Assembly: GCA_020080175.1 (NCBI GenBank)
Contig: JAGHQL010000173.1
Location: 1-58,923 of the forward strand
Length of the DNA: 58,923 nucleotides
Reading direction: 5' to 3'
Origin: Glutinoglossum americanum
Taxonomy: Eukaryota > Ascomycota > Geoglossomycetes > Geoglossales > Geoglossaceae
The notes below the pieces were generated by a model that was given only the letters and a program-made list of their open reading frames with translations, ran no database searches and was not told the origin of the DNA. The position numbers and the translations under genes are program-made. Shown one piece after another: positions 9,267 through 21,402 of the stretch. Every line of letters starts with the position of its first letter. Position 1 is the first letter of the stretch.

Positions 9267-12200
9267 TTAGAGCGTTGGTACAGTGCTCATTGACCCGAAG
9301 CCAGAGACTGATGGATCGGTAAGTCCATCTTCAGGTTTCATGGTACCGTTAAGCACTGGGCAAAGTCTGAACGCATTTGTCAGCATATCAAGAATTGTCA
9401 GGTTATTCATGGTAGTCCTTTAGTACTTCTTATTGGTTTTGATATGCCCTACTCTCCCACAGTTCGCACACTTTCGAGTCGTTCCAATAACCTTCATGTT
9501 TGATGCGGAAGGAGAGCCTGGGGAATCGGGAGACATCGCTGCGCCATCTGCCAATAGGCCTTTCTGTTTTTCGCGCGCCACACGGCGGTCTTTGTTCCGG
9601 GAAAGCCTAGCAAGTTCCTCCTCGATACTATTGACTGCGTTAATAGCCTACGCATACTGAGTGTGTATGCTTGGATACGTACCGTTTCATATGTTGCCGG
9701 TCTTGTTCTGTATCACCAGTTGGTCTGTTCGGAAGGTCAAGGACCCTACAGCCCATTAGTATGACGTGAAAATCGGAGCCTCTTGTCAAACTTACTGGAC
9801 ACGCTCAGCTTCAATATCACGGCGACGCCTGAGATATTGCCGAATGACCCTGGGGTCCCGAATGACCTCGCTCTGGCGCTCCACAATACCATCTCGGTTG
9901 CGCACATCGCGAGTAATACGAAGCACTTTGCCCCGTTGGCTTGAGGCGCTAATCCTGCTAAACTGGCTAGTAGTCTCATCATCTCCGTGGTGGCCAAAAG
10001 CAGCAGGCGCAGCAGCTTCAGATCTGGTGATCCCTCTATCCTCGAAAAGGTCGCCGGTATCATCTCGGTGAGCATCGTCGACTTCGGCGTCAGAAGGTTC
10101 CACAGTCGTAGACAGGCTCGTATTCTGCGCCCCCCAAATCTTCGCGATACTCTCCTCATAAGCCTTCTGTTGCTTCGCTACGTTATAGTAAGGATGTTGG
10201 CCCTGTTCATTCTTCCGTTTGCTGTCGAGCCTGTCTTCCACGCTCTCGCCAATAGGTTTAAAGCCGCCTTTCATAGACGTTTTAATAAAACTAAAAGCGC
10301 AACCTCGGCCCGAGGGGTCCCCTTCTCCATGAAGTTGCAGCATAGCCTTACCCTGAGTGGCAAGCAGAAAATTCTTCGTCGTGTTCCACGGGGCTAATTG
10401 TTGATGTACGGTTTGGCCTTCCTTCTCTTCTTCATCTTCATTTTCCGTTCCGGCGTAACCGGCATCTGCAAGATGGCGAACACCAACTTGCATTGACTCT
10501 AGCAAGCACACATCCTCGGGTTCGATCATCGCCTGAACAGTCTCTTCGTCCGGAATGGCTTCCCCATCCCTCATTTCCCACTCCCGATATTCTTTGGAGA
10601 ACTGCATAAACTCCTTCATTTTCTGCCGATTCTGCATATCAGTAGTTTCCGGGAAGTGAGCTGTTATCTCGGAGACATTAATCCGATGGGGTTTGTTTTT
10701 CCTGATCTTCCGGTACGTTATCATCCTCAGCCGGTTCTTGGTTGCGGTGGTAACCTTCCGCGAGTGAGGACCAGGTACATCCACCGAAGGGAGTTCCTGC
10801 CCTACAACATAGAGATTCTCGACGTTTCGAATGTGCCAGGAAGACCCACCAACACCGGTGGTATTACGGACAACTAAAAAGTCATTCGGTTTGGCCTGCT
10901 GTTTGAAGATCGGAGCTCTGAACATTGCGTTATGCAACGCTGGCACGACCTGACCAGGCTCCACTGTTCCGAAGATTGAGAATGGGCTCTTATCCTGTGG
11001 GAGTAAAAGAGCTGTTTCGCCGAGGTCTAGCTTCGGTCTCGCGGTGTCTTCTATATTTTTCCGTCGATAGTAATTGATGATGCGATTGTGCATCCCAAAA
11101 TTAGACAGCATTATAGGATGTTCTTCTGAGTATTCCAGAAGAAGTGCGTGCGAATTGTCTGCAAGGGAGAGGTCTTTGGTACTAGCAAAGAGGCTCTTTG
11201 GGGATTTCCCTCTTGTGTGCTTCCGCTTGGCGTGGCCGAGGCTCGAGAAACGAACCATCTCATTTGGCCTAAAAGAGAGGATAGGACGATGGAACGAACG
11301 CGCTTCCCGGACCCCAAGTTTGGTTTTATACTATTCGCTGTTAATAAGGCCATATGCATTAACGCAATACTAAGGGTTGAATACGTACGTAGGGGTACTG
11401 TAGTCTCAAAGCTGGCATACTATGCTCGACTGTTAAGTTCCCAATGATGCTCCGTACTTTGCTCTGATTCTCCTTCAGCTGTTCATAAGCGACGTCATTC
11501 GATATATTGTATCTCTTGCTTAGATCTTTAGTGCGGCTACCGCTCAGGCGGCGCTTGAGGATCCCCCCGTATTGCCGTGCGCGTTTCGAGCTATTTGTGG
11601 ATTGGTGAATATCGACCAGAAGCTTGGGGTCATTGAGATCTAGTACAACAGATTTTGCGATTCTAGCAGTAGCTCGTTCAGGATCATCGAAAGATGGAAT
11701 CGCATACAGGATCGGTGCATAAGCATTCGCGTTAATCGGCGCAATCGCCTTTTGCTTCTATTGATTTTGTCATTAGTGTCTAGACGTACTAACAGCGTCA
11801 GAAGAATTCCTTACCTTGGCTGGTGGCACGCCAAACTCTCGATCCCAGTCATCGTCGCCTTCGCCGAAGAGATCGTCTTCTCTCAGACGCTTCTCTGCCG
11901 CTGCAGGCGCTTCCTCGGGCTCAGGATCCGAAGGCTCATCTTGAAGCATTGAGTCCCAATCCGCACAAGCGATCTCGATATCACGCCAGCTAACTCCGCC
12001 AATTGGTTCATATTCTGTCTCAATGAACACGTCCTCATCGTCACTGGATTCCTCGCTTATATCCTCCATGTTCTCGATAAGGACCAAACCCTTTAGCTCC
12101 GCTTCCTCACGGGCCGTACGTTGACGATATGTAGTTGTATTACTCATTCTGAACAGCTTTTCCTGATCCTGTTCTAGCTCAAGGCTAACCTTCGTCGGGT

Positions 12201-12942
12201 GGACCGGCCTGGGAGGCCTGAGAGGGACTTTGCCAACGAAGTACGCTTTCTTTGGTGGCAATAGGCTCATAAATTTTGGGGGAGCGTCTCGATCGAACCC
12301 TGGCCATATTGAAGCCAGAAGCTCCTCGTTGTTCGCCGGTGGTGGAGGGATGTATTGACCAAAGTTTATGTCGCGAAAGAGTGTTGTCCCAGAACTAGCG
12401 GCCTCTTTGCCTTCAACTGAGTCTGGTAGTGTAGCTGAAGAATTTGGCAACTGATCATCTTCATCGAAATCGAATGACATCCCCACGCCATCTGCCGTGC
12501 CCAAGTCCTTTCCATTAACATCATCTCCGAAATCCCCAAAGAGGTCGTCGAAATCATTTCCATTCGCCACCGCACTGTCTTCCCCATGAGGCAAATTCCC
12601 CTCCTTCATCATCGCATCCAGATCATTACCGCCTCCGTCAGAGCCTCCAACATCCCACACGCCGCTCTCTTCCCCTCCTCCACTCCGCATATCAATGTCT
12701 TCAGCCAAGTCATCATCGCTAATGTCCTCGTAGTCGATAGCATCATCCGCTTTCTCGCCAGGCTCGAGCGGTCGGTTCAAGAAGTCAAGCGACCCAACGT
12801 TATCGCCATTGATAAGCTGTGTGATCTGTCGCGTATCTTCTTCGTCTTGCGGCGAGAGAGACTCTTCGACACGCTGAGGTGTGATTACAGATGGCAAGTG
12901 AAGGTGGTGCGAGGACGCACGCGCAGGTGCAACACTAGCCAT
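9267..12942 (-). CDS. TAF1: Transcription initiation factor TFIID subunit 1 (TAF1), fungal type
   Basis: Largest TFIID subunit: scaffold, TBP regulator and promoter contact for RNA polymerase II. Exons are 11815-12942, 11389-11757, 9796-11330, 9683-9745, 9427-9627 and 9267-9366, giving 1,131 residues with all phases consistent. The N-terminus is acidic (DDLFGDFGDD, FDFDEDDQL), as expected for the TAND region that binds TBP. The central TAF1 domain includes LRLQYPY-YKTKLGVREARSFHRP and FSIFGTVEPGQVVPALHNAMFRAPIF. It is followed by the WHIRNVENLYVVGQELP segment that forms part of the winged-helix module. The C-terminus is a CCHC zinc knuckle, CANCGRVGHIKTNKK-LC (Cys1085, Cys1088, His1093, Cys1101), whose last cysteine lies beyond a 60-nt intron. 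There are no bromodomains, as usual in fungi. The ATG at 12942 is chosen because the frame upstream of it has no ATG. Confidence 0.95.
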
Positions 12943-13449
12943 GCTTAGAAGCAGAGGGAAGAGCCTGCTCCTACACCTTGCTTTAAAGTTCGAAAGTAGG
13001 AGATAAGTATCCAGCAACGACTATTCGGTTTAAGGTGTCATTGTGATAGTATCTATGTGAATGAATAGGCAAAGGAATGAGAGGTGAGTCAGTTTTGCTG
13101 TTGTGAGAGTGCATTCCAAAGGATCGGAGTGAATGGTTGTGGAAAGATGGAGGAAACATCACGTGCGGTGTTAACTAAGGCCAACACGTGACAAATATCA
13201 TTATAGTTATTTTTCGTTCTTAAAATACAGACTTTGGATTATCCAGTTAGCTGATTTTAGCCGCCCCAGAATACCCGTTGATGTTATTTAGCCCTCATGA
13301 AGTCTTTATGTGCAATGGGCTAATAGAAATATCAGTGGACACTCGGAGGTCATATCTCGCGTTTGATTTAGAGTGTAATCATGGGGACCGGACTTGACTT
13401 CCGTAGAAGACATTACAAGAAATGACAAAGTCCATGAAGAACACACCAT
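12943..13449. other. TAF1 upstream region / TLS1 3' flank
   Basis: About 500 bp that carries the TAF1 5' leader and promoter and the 3' flank of the upstream gene on the same strand. I see no additional gene or clear motif. Confidence 0.4.
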
Positions 13450-14615
13450 TTATTTCCGACCTGCAGCTTTCTCTTGCTGTTCGCGCATAGCCGCCCTTGC
13501 ACTCCTACTGCCTCCCAGCTTCGGACCCTTTGGTCTCTCGTCCTTCTTTTTACCGCCCTTGGCTGCTGACGGCGCCGTCCTCCTCCGGCGAGAGGATATG
13601 GCATCCATGAACTCTCTACGGAACTGCTCTGCAATGCGGTCATCGGCTGCTTGCTCGTCATCGGGCTTAGTTGGAGGTTCGACTTCGTCGTAGATCTCCA
13701 CTATTGGATGAAATTTGTGTTAGCCACACGAATATATGGAGCTAGGGAACTCAGAGGGTACTTACATCTGCTCTCCCGCAAGACCTCCTCGACAAGCTTA
13801 TCTCTCTGTATATCCTCACTTGTTCTTCTCTTTCTTCCCCTCCACGGCTTTCCATCCTTCCCAAGCCTTACCTTTCCTTGCGTTGGGATTTCCTCCAGTT
13901 TCTCCCCATTCTCGAGCATCTTCACCGTCCTCTCTATATTCGTTCTCGTGGAATCGGGACCCAAATCGATCTCATGCAATTTCCCAAGAGCAGCCGGCTG
14001 CCTCTGCAAAGGTGGGACCGCGACTGCGTTTACTTGGTCCCGAGTCACGAATGACGCGACATTTCCAGCTTCCGGCTGTGGAGTTGTGGAATTGCCTTCA
14101 CATCTGCGAGCCATTTCGGAATCTATATATGCCATCCTGACCGTGGTCAGCCTGTATCCACATGGAGAAAACTACGAAGGAGAGTCTTACATGTGCTTAT
14201 TCACGTCCATAACCTGTCCAGTCTGTGGCGCAAAGCGATTTACCACTTTTTTTACCTCTTCAGGAGCCATTTCAGCATCTTCGTTAGCATCCGGTTGAGG
14301 TGTGCCTGAACCGCTTCCAGGTGGACGAGGCGTGGTAAATTCAATGCCGTTTCTGCGTTGCCGCAGCTTCCGTAGACGTAGAATCTCTGCCATGTCGAGC
14401 CTCGCCGATTCGTCAGTATCACCCTCATTCTCTTCTAATGGTTCCGGCGGCGGAAGAGCCGTTAGCTCCACAAGAGTTCGGTCGTCGCCTCTTGTTTCAA
14501 TGTTATCTTTGCCAGCGCGCTTTCGGTAGAATCTGCGTCGCTTGAGGGGCCTAAAAAGCGGCTCGGTGCTTGCAACCTCACTCGAGTTGTTCGGAGACAT
14601 TAGTGGAGTTACCAT
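13450..14615 (-). CDS. TLS1: Tls1 / C9orf78 (HCA59 domain) splicing-associated protein
   Basis: Member of the hepatocellular carcinoma-associated antigen 59 family (human C9orf78, fission yeast Tls1). Family members bind the spliceosomal helicase Brr2 and influence splicing; in S. pombe this affects telomere genes. Exons are 14191-14615, 13766-14136 and 13450-13700, giving 348 residues. Introns are 54 and 65 nt with GTAAG donors. Landmarks shared with C9orf78 are RPLKRRRFYRKR near the start, ILRLRKLRQRRNGIEF (cf. NLRKRPNGV), VNKHMMAYIDSEMARR (cf. MMKYIETELKKR) and LGKLHEIDLGPDSTRTNIERT (cf. EVDLGIDAKIKNI). The C-terminus is rich in Arg, Lys and Ala and probably disordered. It is one of three splicing-related genes in the window. 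Confidence 0.85.
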
Positions 14616-15067
14616 TACAAAGGCATGGAGTAGTTGGTGGCGTGACGTGAGAGCTTCTGCAATTATGTTTGATCCAACAGGTCACGTGTATATGTGTGCG
14701 GGAGGCTTGGCAGTTCACCAATTTCTTGGCTAGAGCCCGATAGGGACAATAATACCGTGCTTGCTCCAAGTCAATCTTTCGGATTGAAAATCTGGTGATA
14801 GAATTACAGAGAGCTCGTTGGAGGGGAAGAGCGAGTGGTGCAACACAGCCGCTAATGTAACTAGGGCTAATTCAATCAACAGAATGGTATGCGACACAGG
14901 TGAGAGATCGAATGCAATGACAAATTGGGTAAGGAAACAGACGAAGCATGCTACATAACAAGCCATAATGAAAGACCAGGCTTGCATAGGCGCAGTAAGT
15001 ATCACCGATAATTGTCCTACATGGGGCAGCCCCCACCAACATGTACAACTCTCAGAATTTTGGCACA
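14616..15067. other. Interval between TLS1 and KAR9
   Basis: About 450 bp holding the TLS1 promoter and KAR9 3' flank. It is AT-rich near 14770-14960, with no gene or motif I can support. Confidence 0.4.
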
Positions 15068-18000
15068 TCATCTCCACTTCGGCTTGTTATCCGTGCCCCT
15101 ATCTTTCTCGGTCGATCCCCCCCTACCCATCGCTGCTTTGGCCCCCGCCATCGCCATCGGGCTTTCCCTTCCATTCTGTGTCTTATTGTGTCCTTTCGGC
15201 TGTGGCAAAAGACTTCCCCTTCTCCCGGCCGCCATTGCACTTGCTGGTCTGTTCACCATCCTAGGTTTATCAATAGGACTGTTTTCAGAACCTTTTTGAT
15301 AGCCATTATTTGCAAGCAAAGTATCAAGTCCGCTGCTATTACGGCGGTTGTCCTGAAGGCGAGAAGCCGATGCTTGATTTTTAAGTCGCCGGGAGGGCTC
15401 AACGCTGCTCTTTGTTGACCTCGACGGAGATGGGTCGGTATTACGGTCGCTAGGCCGAACGGATAGCCTATGCGAGCTAACGGATGGGGAGGGGGACAAT
15501 GAAGAGTTTCGGTCCCGACCTAGGGGGCTTAGGTGAGGTATTTTCGTGTCGGATGAGATAGACCGAGAAGGAGGAGGGATTTTCCGATGAGGACTAGGGG
15601 TGGTGATAGTCAGCGGTTTAAAGTTGTGGCCGACTTTAAGGTCGTTGGTGTTCACGCTGGAGCTCCATCTTGGACGGCCGTCTGCCGTGGCCACCGGGGG
15701 GCGGGGGCTACGCAGGGCGGGTGTTGGGGTTGTGAAAGATGAGCCGCGGGAGATAGACCTCGAGGGTGGCGACGCGCTATGTGTGATAACCGGACTAGAT
15801 CCGCCCGACAGCTTTGATGAAGGGGTTTTCCGAGGAATATGGCTTGAAGTGGACCCTTGTGGTATGCTGGAATTCCTTCTACCAGCACTAGGCCTTTGTA
15901 AAGTGCTTCCAGCAACACTGCCGGTTCTTGTTTTCCCATTCTGCCCAGGCGTAGAGGGTTCACTCCCCATGGGAGCCCCATTACCCGACAAGACAACAGA
16001 AGAAGCAGGAGAGCTCCCAGGCGTGTCAGCTAAGCTGCCTGCAACAGATCTGTCCAGAGAAATAATGCTTGATAAGGAGTCTCTCAGCTGTGGACTGTGA
16101 GTCATGTTATATTCCGCGAGGGAGGCATCCATATCCTTGATGTCCGATTCCAGCGACCTCCACCGCGCTTGCATTTCCGAGTGTAGTCTCAAAATCTCCC
16201 CGTTCACGGTTAAGCGGTCTTTTAATCCCTTTTCAATGATTGCCAGCACCCGCTCGATTGCGGGGCCATAATGCGTTTTCTTGGCTTCGTAGTTGTCCAC
16301 TTTCTTGCCGAATGATGCGGAGTTGTTGTGCGCAGCGCCAGCATCGACGGATTCCTGGAGCTTCCCAAGACTCCTTGCCACAGATTCGCACATCTTCTGC
16401 GCCTGTCTACCTGCGTTTCTGAATACCAGAACCCAGCGGTCCTCTCCAAGCTCGCGCCGTAGGCCTTCAGCGTCACTTTCTAGCTTCTTCCATTCCCTTT
16501 CTAATCCCTGTCTTCGAGATTCCAGCTCCTCGCAAGCAGTTGGAAAGATTGGCTCGGCTCTTTGCACAAATGAGGATAATCTCATCGGCAGGAAGTCCAG
16601 AGAAGCCCTCAGTGGTTGCATCCTCGCAAACAATGCCAACAGGCTCGAATCATCCTGGACATTGGCGGAAGTCTGCACGGATGAGCCCATTGAGTGTGCT
16701 GGTGGTAGAGTCAAACGGCGATCTGCGAAGCTTCCACCGCCTCCGACAGGTGTCTCCTCAACAATAGTCTCCAGCTCACCAATGTCAATGCCGCCCTCTC
16801 CATCCCTGTCACTCATTAAGCCCCTATGCCTCTTCTCCTCCATCTCAAACACAAGGGTGCTCAGATTCTGCATCTCCATTCCAATATCTCCCAAGACAAC
16901 ACCCCAAAGTTCCTCCCACTCCATGGCTATTTCGACTTGCTCTTTTATTCCCCTTAAAAGATTCCGCACTTCTTCCCATTCCATCAACGTTCTATCCATC
17001 TGGCTAACCACCGCCTGGAGTTCTCCCTTAGGGACACTTCCGATGTCCTTTCGAAGCTGCAATTCCTCGATTGCTCCGACATACACTTCAATGAGCTTTT
17101 CGAAGCGGGTGACCGCATTCTGGACTTCCTCCACGCCCTCCCGTCCGCCTGCAGCTGCCCACTCGACATCATCTTCCGCATTTAAACCGCTAAGGACGTC
17201 TGAAGACTTCTGTATCCATCGTCTGATCTGCTCTGCTGCGTTGGTGAGTGCTTTAGCCGCGGCTTGCGAGGTAGGTATCGCAGATATGCTACTTCTTAAT
17301 GAGGAAGCTTGTGGAAGTTGAAGAGAGGTAAGCTGCGAAAGTTGATCTGAAAAAGATACGCGAGAAAGAGAGTATATAGAAGCGGTTCGTTGTAGGCCAA
17401 AAGGGTTGAAGTATGACTGTACATCGGCAGAGAAATCCGTAGGCATTACATTTGCCATTGAGGAATCAGAGGCGTCGGTCGAAAACATTGTAGTGCGCGA
17501 GTCTTTAGGCGGCGGCGACGGTGGTAGATCTCCCTCGCCGAACACTTCTCTATCGTCCGACCCATCTGTCTGACGGGGAAGTGTTTTCTCATGGTCTGGT
17601 AGCCGGAATTTGTGACCCTCAATTCCAGATGAGTCTTGCTCATCGCTACTCCCCGTCTCCATGATCCTATCCCCACAGCTTACTACGGAAGAGCGATCGC
17701 TGTCTCCAGAGCCGACAAAACTTGTCATCAGCCCACTATTATCGCCAGTCACCTGCGGCGTCAGAAGCCCTGAGACCGTACTGTTTTGGCTCAACCTCCT
17801 CCGTCTGCCCTCAGTACTGCTCGTCGATGATGAGAATGTCTGGTGTAGATTGTCCAAGCCTCTTATTTGGCTTTCCGGTATCCTACCAATTTTATCCCTC
17901 CCGAGTGCTGGGCTTGAAATGACACGACTCTTCTTGTCCTTTTCAAGGTCCAACAATTTCATCCGCGCCGCAAGGCCAGGCGAAGGTTTTCGTGGTAGCC

Positions 18001-18280
18001 GAACAGTGGTTGCTCCGTTTGGTGGTGAGGTGGCTTGCTGGTGCGGATTGTCAAGTAGCGATGGGTCAGAAGACTGCGATCGTTGTGGAAAAGCACCTCC
18101 GGAGCTATTGCTGGATGTGGGAGGGGAGAGACGCCCTCTACTGAAATTGGGTGCGGATGTGAGAGCTCTAGATCGCGGAGTTGAAGAAGCTTCGTCCGTC
18201 GTCCAAGATGGCGGCGATGACAAAGTCGTAACAACCGTCCGAGAGTTGTTGGTCGATGTGGTTGTTGTGGAGGTTGTCAT
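15068..18280 (-). CDS. KAR9: Kar9-family spindle-positioning / karyogamy protein
   Basis: Microtubule plus-end adaptor that links EB1 (Bim1) to myosin-driven transport and orients spindle and nuclei, functionally analogous to APC. A single uninterrupted frame encodes 1,070 residues from an ATG at 18280. The first ~280 residues are Ser/Thr/Pro-rich. Residues about 290-720 form the helical Kar9 region (for example SLLALFARMQPLRASLDFLPMRL and HYGPAIERVLAIIEKGLKDRL). The last ~300 residues are basic and Ser/Pro-rich, typical of direct microtubule binding. There I see EB1-binding SxIP-type motifs: SSIP (about residue 803) and SHIPRK (about 810), plus TKIPHL (about 909). The tail is also rich in possible CDK/MAPK sites. 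The absence of introns in a gene this long stands out beside its intron-rich neighbours. Confidence 0.9.
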   Translation of the reverse strand: MTTSTTTTSTNNSRTVVTTLSSPPSWTTDEASSTPRSRALTSAPNFSRGRLSPPTSSNSSGGAFPQRSQSSDPSLLDNPHQQATSPPNGATTVRLPRKPSPGLAARMKLLDLEKDKKSRVISSPALGRDKIGRIPESQIRGLDNLHQTFSSSTSSTEGRRRRLSQNSTVSGLLTPQVTGDNSGLMTSFVGSGDSDRSSVVSCGDRIMETGSSDEQDSSGIEGHKFRLPDHEKTLPRQTDGSDDREVFGEGDLPPSPPPKDSRTTMFSTDASDSSMANVMPTDFSADVQSYFNPFGLQRTASIYSLSRVSFSDQLSQLTSLQLPQASSLRSSISAIPTSQAAAKALTNAAEQIRRWIQKSSDVLSGLNAEDDVEWAAAGGREGVEEVQNAVTRFEKLIEVYVGAIEELQLRKDIGSVPKGELQAVVSQMDRTLMEWEEVRNLLRGIKEQVEIAMEWEELWGVVLGDIGMEMQNLSTLVFEMEEKRHRGLMSDRDGEGGIDIGELETIVEETPVGGGGSFADRRLTLPPAHSMGSSVQTSANVQDDSSLLALFARMQPLRASLDFLPMRLSSFVQRAEPIFPTACEELESRRQGLEREWKKLESDAEGLRRELGEDRWVLVFRNAGRQAQKMCESVARSLGKLQESVDAGAAHNNSASFGKKVDNYEAKKTHYGPAIERVLAIIEKGLKDRLTVNGEILRLHSEMQARWRSLESDIKDMDASLAEYNMTHSPQLRDSLSSIISLDRSVAGSLADTPGSSPASSVVLSGNGAPMGSEPSTPGQNGKTRTGSVAGSTLQRPSAGRRNSSIPQGSTSSHIPRKTPSSKLSGGSSPVITHSASPPSRSISRGSSFTTPTPALRSPRPPVATADGRPRWSSSVNTNDLKVGHNFKPLTITTPSPHRKIPPPSRSISSDTKIPHLSPLGRDRNSSLSPSPSVSSHRLSVRPSDRNTDPSPSRSTKSSVEPSRRLKNQASASRLQDNRRNSSGLDTLLANNGYQKGSENSPIDKPRMVNRPASAMAAGRRGSLLPQPKGHNKTQNGRESPMAMAGAKAAMGRGGSTEKDRGTDNKPKWR

Positions 18281-19809
18281 TGAAGACTCCCTTTAGCCTA
18301 TTGGCGGAGTGGTGATCTTGGGGTTGGGTTGTCGTCTGGTGTAGACGTGGCCGCGAGGTTTCGTTCGCGAGAACTTTCTGCTGCAGCTAGGTACGGTTAC
18401 ATGTGCAAGGTCTAATCTGGTAGACGACGCGTTTATGGAGTAGGTAAGGCCTCGTCACTCTCTCCAGCGGCTTGTAGCATAAGAGGCGGTACAAACGGGC
18501 GCAGTGTTTTTCAATACTTGTAGTGAAGTGGAAGGTGAAACGATGATGGTGGGTCTTTTTTTTTTACAACGGAGCAACCCTAAACCAACACGAATTTCAA
18601 CTAGGATGCACCTTCTCGAAACTTTTCTATGGCTGAAACGGAAAATATGTGAGCCTTACAACTGCAACCAATGCAGCCAGGCAAATGACAACATCCAGAG
18701 ACTCGCTTGAGTGTGCTTGATGCTTAAATGCCCCTTTTGCTTCTGCAGCTTGCCTTTGGGTACTAATAGCTGTTTGGAAAGATTCTTGTGGAACTACTTA
18801 CGGTGTTCTCCTATCACATCATGTAGCCAAAGCCACCGTTGTCCGCAGCCGGCAAACACGAAATTGCAAGGTCCGGGTCGTTAACCCAGCCCACCGGTAA
18901 GGGTTGCATGTAAAGACAGGGAACCATTCGAACCTGAGTCCCCTCTGACCTCACCACGAACTATTTTGTATTTGTGCTCTGCATACCCTGTGCTCTTGCT
19001 CCTATGCTCTTGCTTCTGTGCTCTCTGCATGTACGAAGTAGAGCATGGTATTGAAGTATGTCAAGTACATAGTGCGATTTTAATTCCAAAGAATTGGATC
19101 ATTCGGGGATCTTCCCGTGTGCTGGCTTAGCGCGGCCGCGATCCCCGGTTCAGGTGGAACCCACCCGTTACCATCATTACACCCATGGCACAATTTCTTC
19201 ATCTCCATCCACCACCATAATAGAGCATCGAATACTCTGTACTTTCATCCGCTGAAACCTCATAGCGAGTAAACATTGCTCATCGAAGACTACTCTCACA
19301 TATGATACCCATCGCATAGATGATGATTGCCCGTACCTCCGCTCGAGCGTAATGCTACGGTGGCTCGGGCCAACCCGCAATGCATGGGACTTTCGGGGCC
19401 CCAAGTTGATCCAGGTGGGCCCCAATCCAAGCAACTGTAAGACGCCTCTTACGCGAAGTTTTGTGGCGTTTAGTTATAACGCCCAGTGATTTGTGAGCTA
19501 TCGACATATCATACCTACATTATCATCACACCGAACTCTTCGCACAATTCCTAGGCCGTCCCTCGTTCTTAAATTCGGGTCTATGTCTAGAAGAGACCAT
19601 AGAGCTTATCGAAACATGCTATCTAAACCACTGTTTTTCTAACTACACTCATCCGACAGCATGCTACGCTGGACACCCGCGGCTCGGGCCGAAAGGCGCG
19701 AGCCGGAGACACCGCCGCAACCCTTTCAAATATGCCTGGAAGGAAGAAATGGAGATTGTGCCCATGATCCAGTACGCCATCAATTCCACAGAAGAAACTC
19801 AAACCACCT
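18281..19809. other. Gene-free interval between KAR9 and AOX
   Basis: About 1.5 kb. It holds the KAR9 upstream region and the AOX 3' flank. A short repetitive CTCTTGCT/GTGCTCT stretch lies near 18975-19030. A TTCGAA-containing segment near 18925 looks superficially like a tRNA B-box but has no matching stems. No supported gene. Confidence 0.4.
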
Positions 19810-21024
19810 TTATCTAAGCACTTCATCTCTCTCCCACCCCGTTGGTTTCAGAGTTGTCAATCCCTTCGATGGTCTCGGAATATTTGGGTCCTTGTACTCC
19901 GCCACGTACGGATTAGGATCCTGCTGTGACAGGTTCCCCAAGGTATGGTTGACTTCCCTATGCTTCGCCTCATCAGCTCTAATATAGAGCAATAGATCCC
20001 TAATCTTTCGGTGACCCTCAGGCATATCCCAATACTTAACGGCAAATGCTGGAGCCTCAAGATTCTCCCATCGCGGCAGTTTACCAGTATCTAGATCGTT
20101 GATAGCGCGAGTGTATGTAATAACAGCCTCTTCTTCCAAGTAACCGACGAAACGGTGGCAGGTCCGAGGTGAGATAAGGTAGGCGAGGAAGAAACCGTTA
20201 AAAAAGACGCCTTGTGCGCCAAGGACCATAAGTCTCATGAACCATCCGGGCTCTGCCATCTTGAGGAATGTGAGGAGGTGCATTCTTTCGTTGTAGGCTT
20301 CCTCTAGAAGGGTCTCAATCCTGCCCTCGTCGGAACACATTAGCACACGGGCTGATGTAGCTAAATGGGTTATACGTTGCCTGGGGAAGGCCTTACCATC
20401 CATTATCCCTTTTCATCCTCCGCAGGCTGTGAAGATGCCTCAACATTCCCCCAACCATTCCGGGGACCCCAGCTACGCTCTCAAGAAACAAGAATCTGAC
20501 GAGCCACTTCCTCTCGTCCATGGCAAAGCGTTTCCGATTAGCATCACGAGAATCTTTTATTCCCGCCGCAACCTCCTTGTCATGCCGATATCCCGTGGCA
20601 AAATCAGTAACCGATCGCAAGACCTGTACAGACTTGAGAGCAACCCAATCGGACCAGTTGTTCGTCTTGCGGTGGGCAATTACGATCTGCCGCATCTGTT
20701 CCTCGGTGTAGCTGTTTTTATTGGTAGTTAGCCAAGCTTAGGATGAGTAGCTCCATGTAGAGCTCAGTTGAATGTTGGGGCTTACACAGGGTGAGGCCAT
20801 GCTTCACTCTTCTTAATGGCCGGGAAGTTCTCTGGGGGCGGAAAATATTCTTTTATGTTCATCCGTGTGGTGGATGAGAACTGCCGCGGCGAGTTCAAGG
20901 AAGTATTATGATGGACGAGTATATAGCTAGCTCTAAGGCCGGGTGCAGTTACAGCGGATGAACCTGCTGTTAGGACGCATCCCGCACGGGCAAGAACCTT
21001 TGGTGTGACTCTCGTTGCAAGCAT
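19810..21024 (-). CDS. AOX1: Mitochondrial alternative oxidase
   Basis: Cyanide-resistant ubiquinol oxidase of the matrix face of the inner membrane. It passes electrons from ubiquinol straight to oxygen, bypassing complexes III and IV. Exons are 20786-21024, 20397-20711 and 19810-20320, giving 354 residues. The N-terminus is a clear presequence ([18 protein letters not shown]). All di-iron elements are present: [53 protein letters not shown] and [12 protein letters not shown], so the enzyme should be active. The ATG at 21024 is chosen because the codon two before it is TTG. Introns are 73 and 76 nt. The upstream DNA carries a CGG-repeat cluster that may be its induction element. Fungal AOX genes are usually induced when the cytochrome pathway is blocked. 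Confidence 0.97.
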
Positions 21025-21402
21025 ATCCAACTGATGATCTTATGGTGTCCTGAATGTTTGAATGTTCGTATGCTCGTTTATATAATGAGGTAGAGGCGCT
21101 AACGTGTTAACGTGTTAACACCCTAGCGGTGAGGAATCCAGAAAATGCCCTTTGCGCGAAAAAAATCCTTCTCCCAAACTATGACGACAAACCACAATCT
21201 TATACTTATTTTTCTCTTGCCATTCCTGAGCTCTCAGCCCCACGCTAGGATCTGATCGGCAGCCCAGCGGCTGATGCTCGGTGTAACCAACCATCTCAAT
21301 TAATGAGGGCTGAAGAGGCGATAACGTCCCTGCACCACGAAGTCGCATGCTTTGGAACAAGGAACATAGCTATTTTAGAATGACAGCCGCCAACAAAAGA
21401 CT

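Noticed and set aside
17661-18296. 211-codon + strand frame opposite KAR9
   Set aside because: It is a shadow of the KAR9 coding strand with no independent signature.
18900-18960. tRNA- or SINE-like B-box (GGTTCGAAT on the minus strand)
   Set aside because: The bases flanking the loop do not pair into a T-stem, and there is no A-box or acceptor stem at suitable distance.
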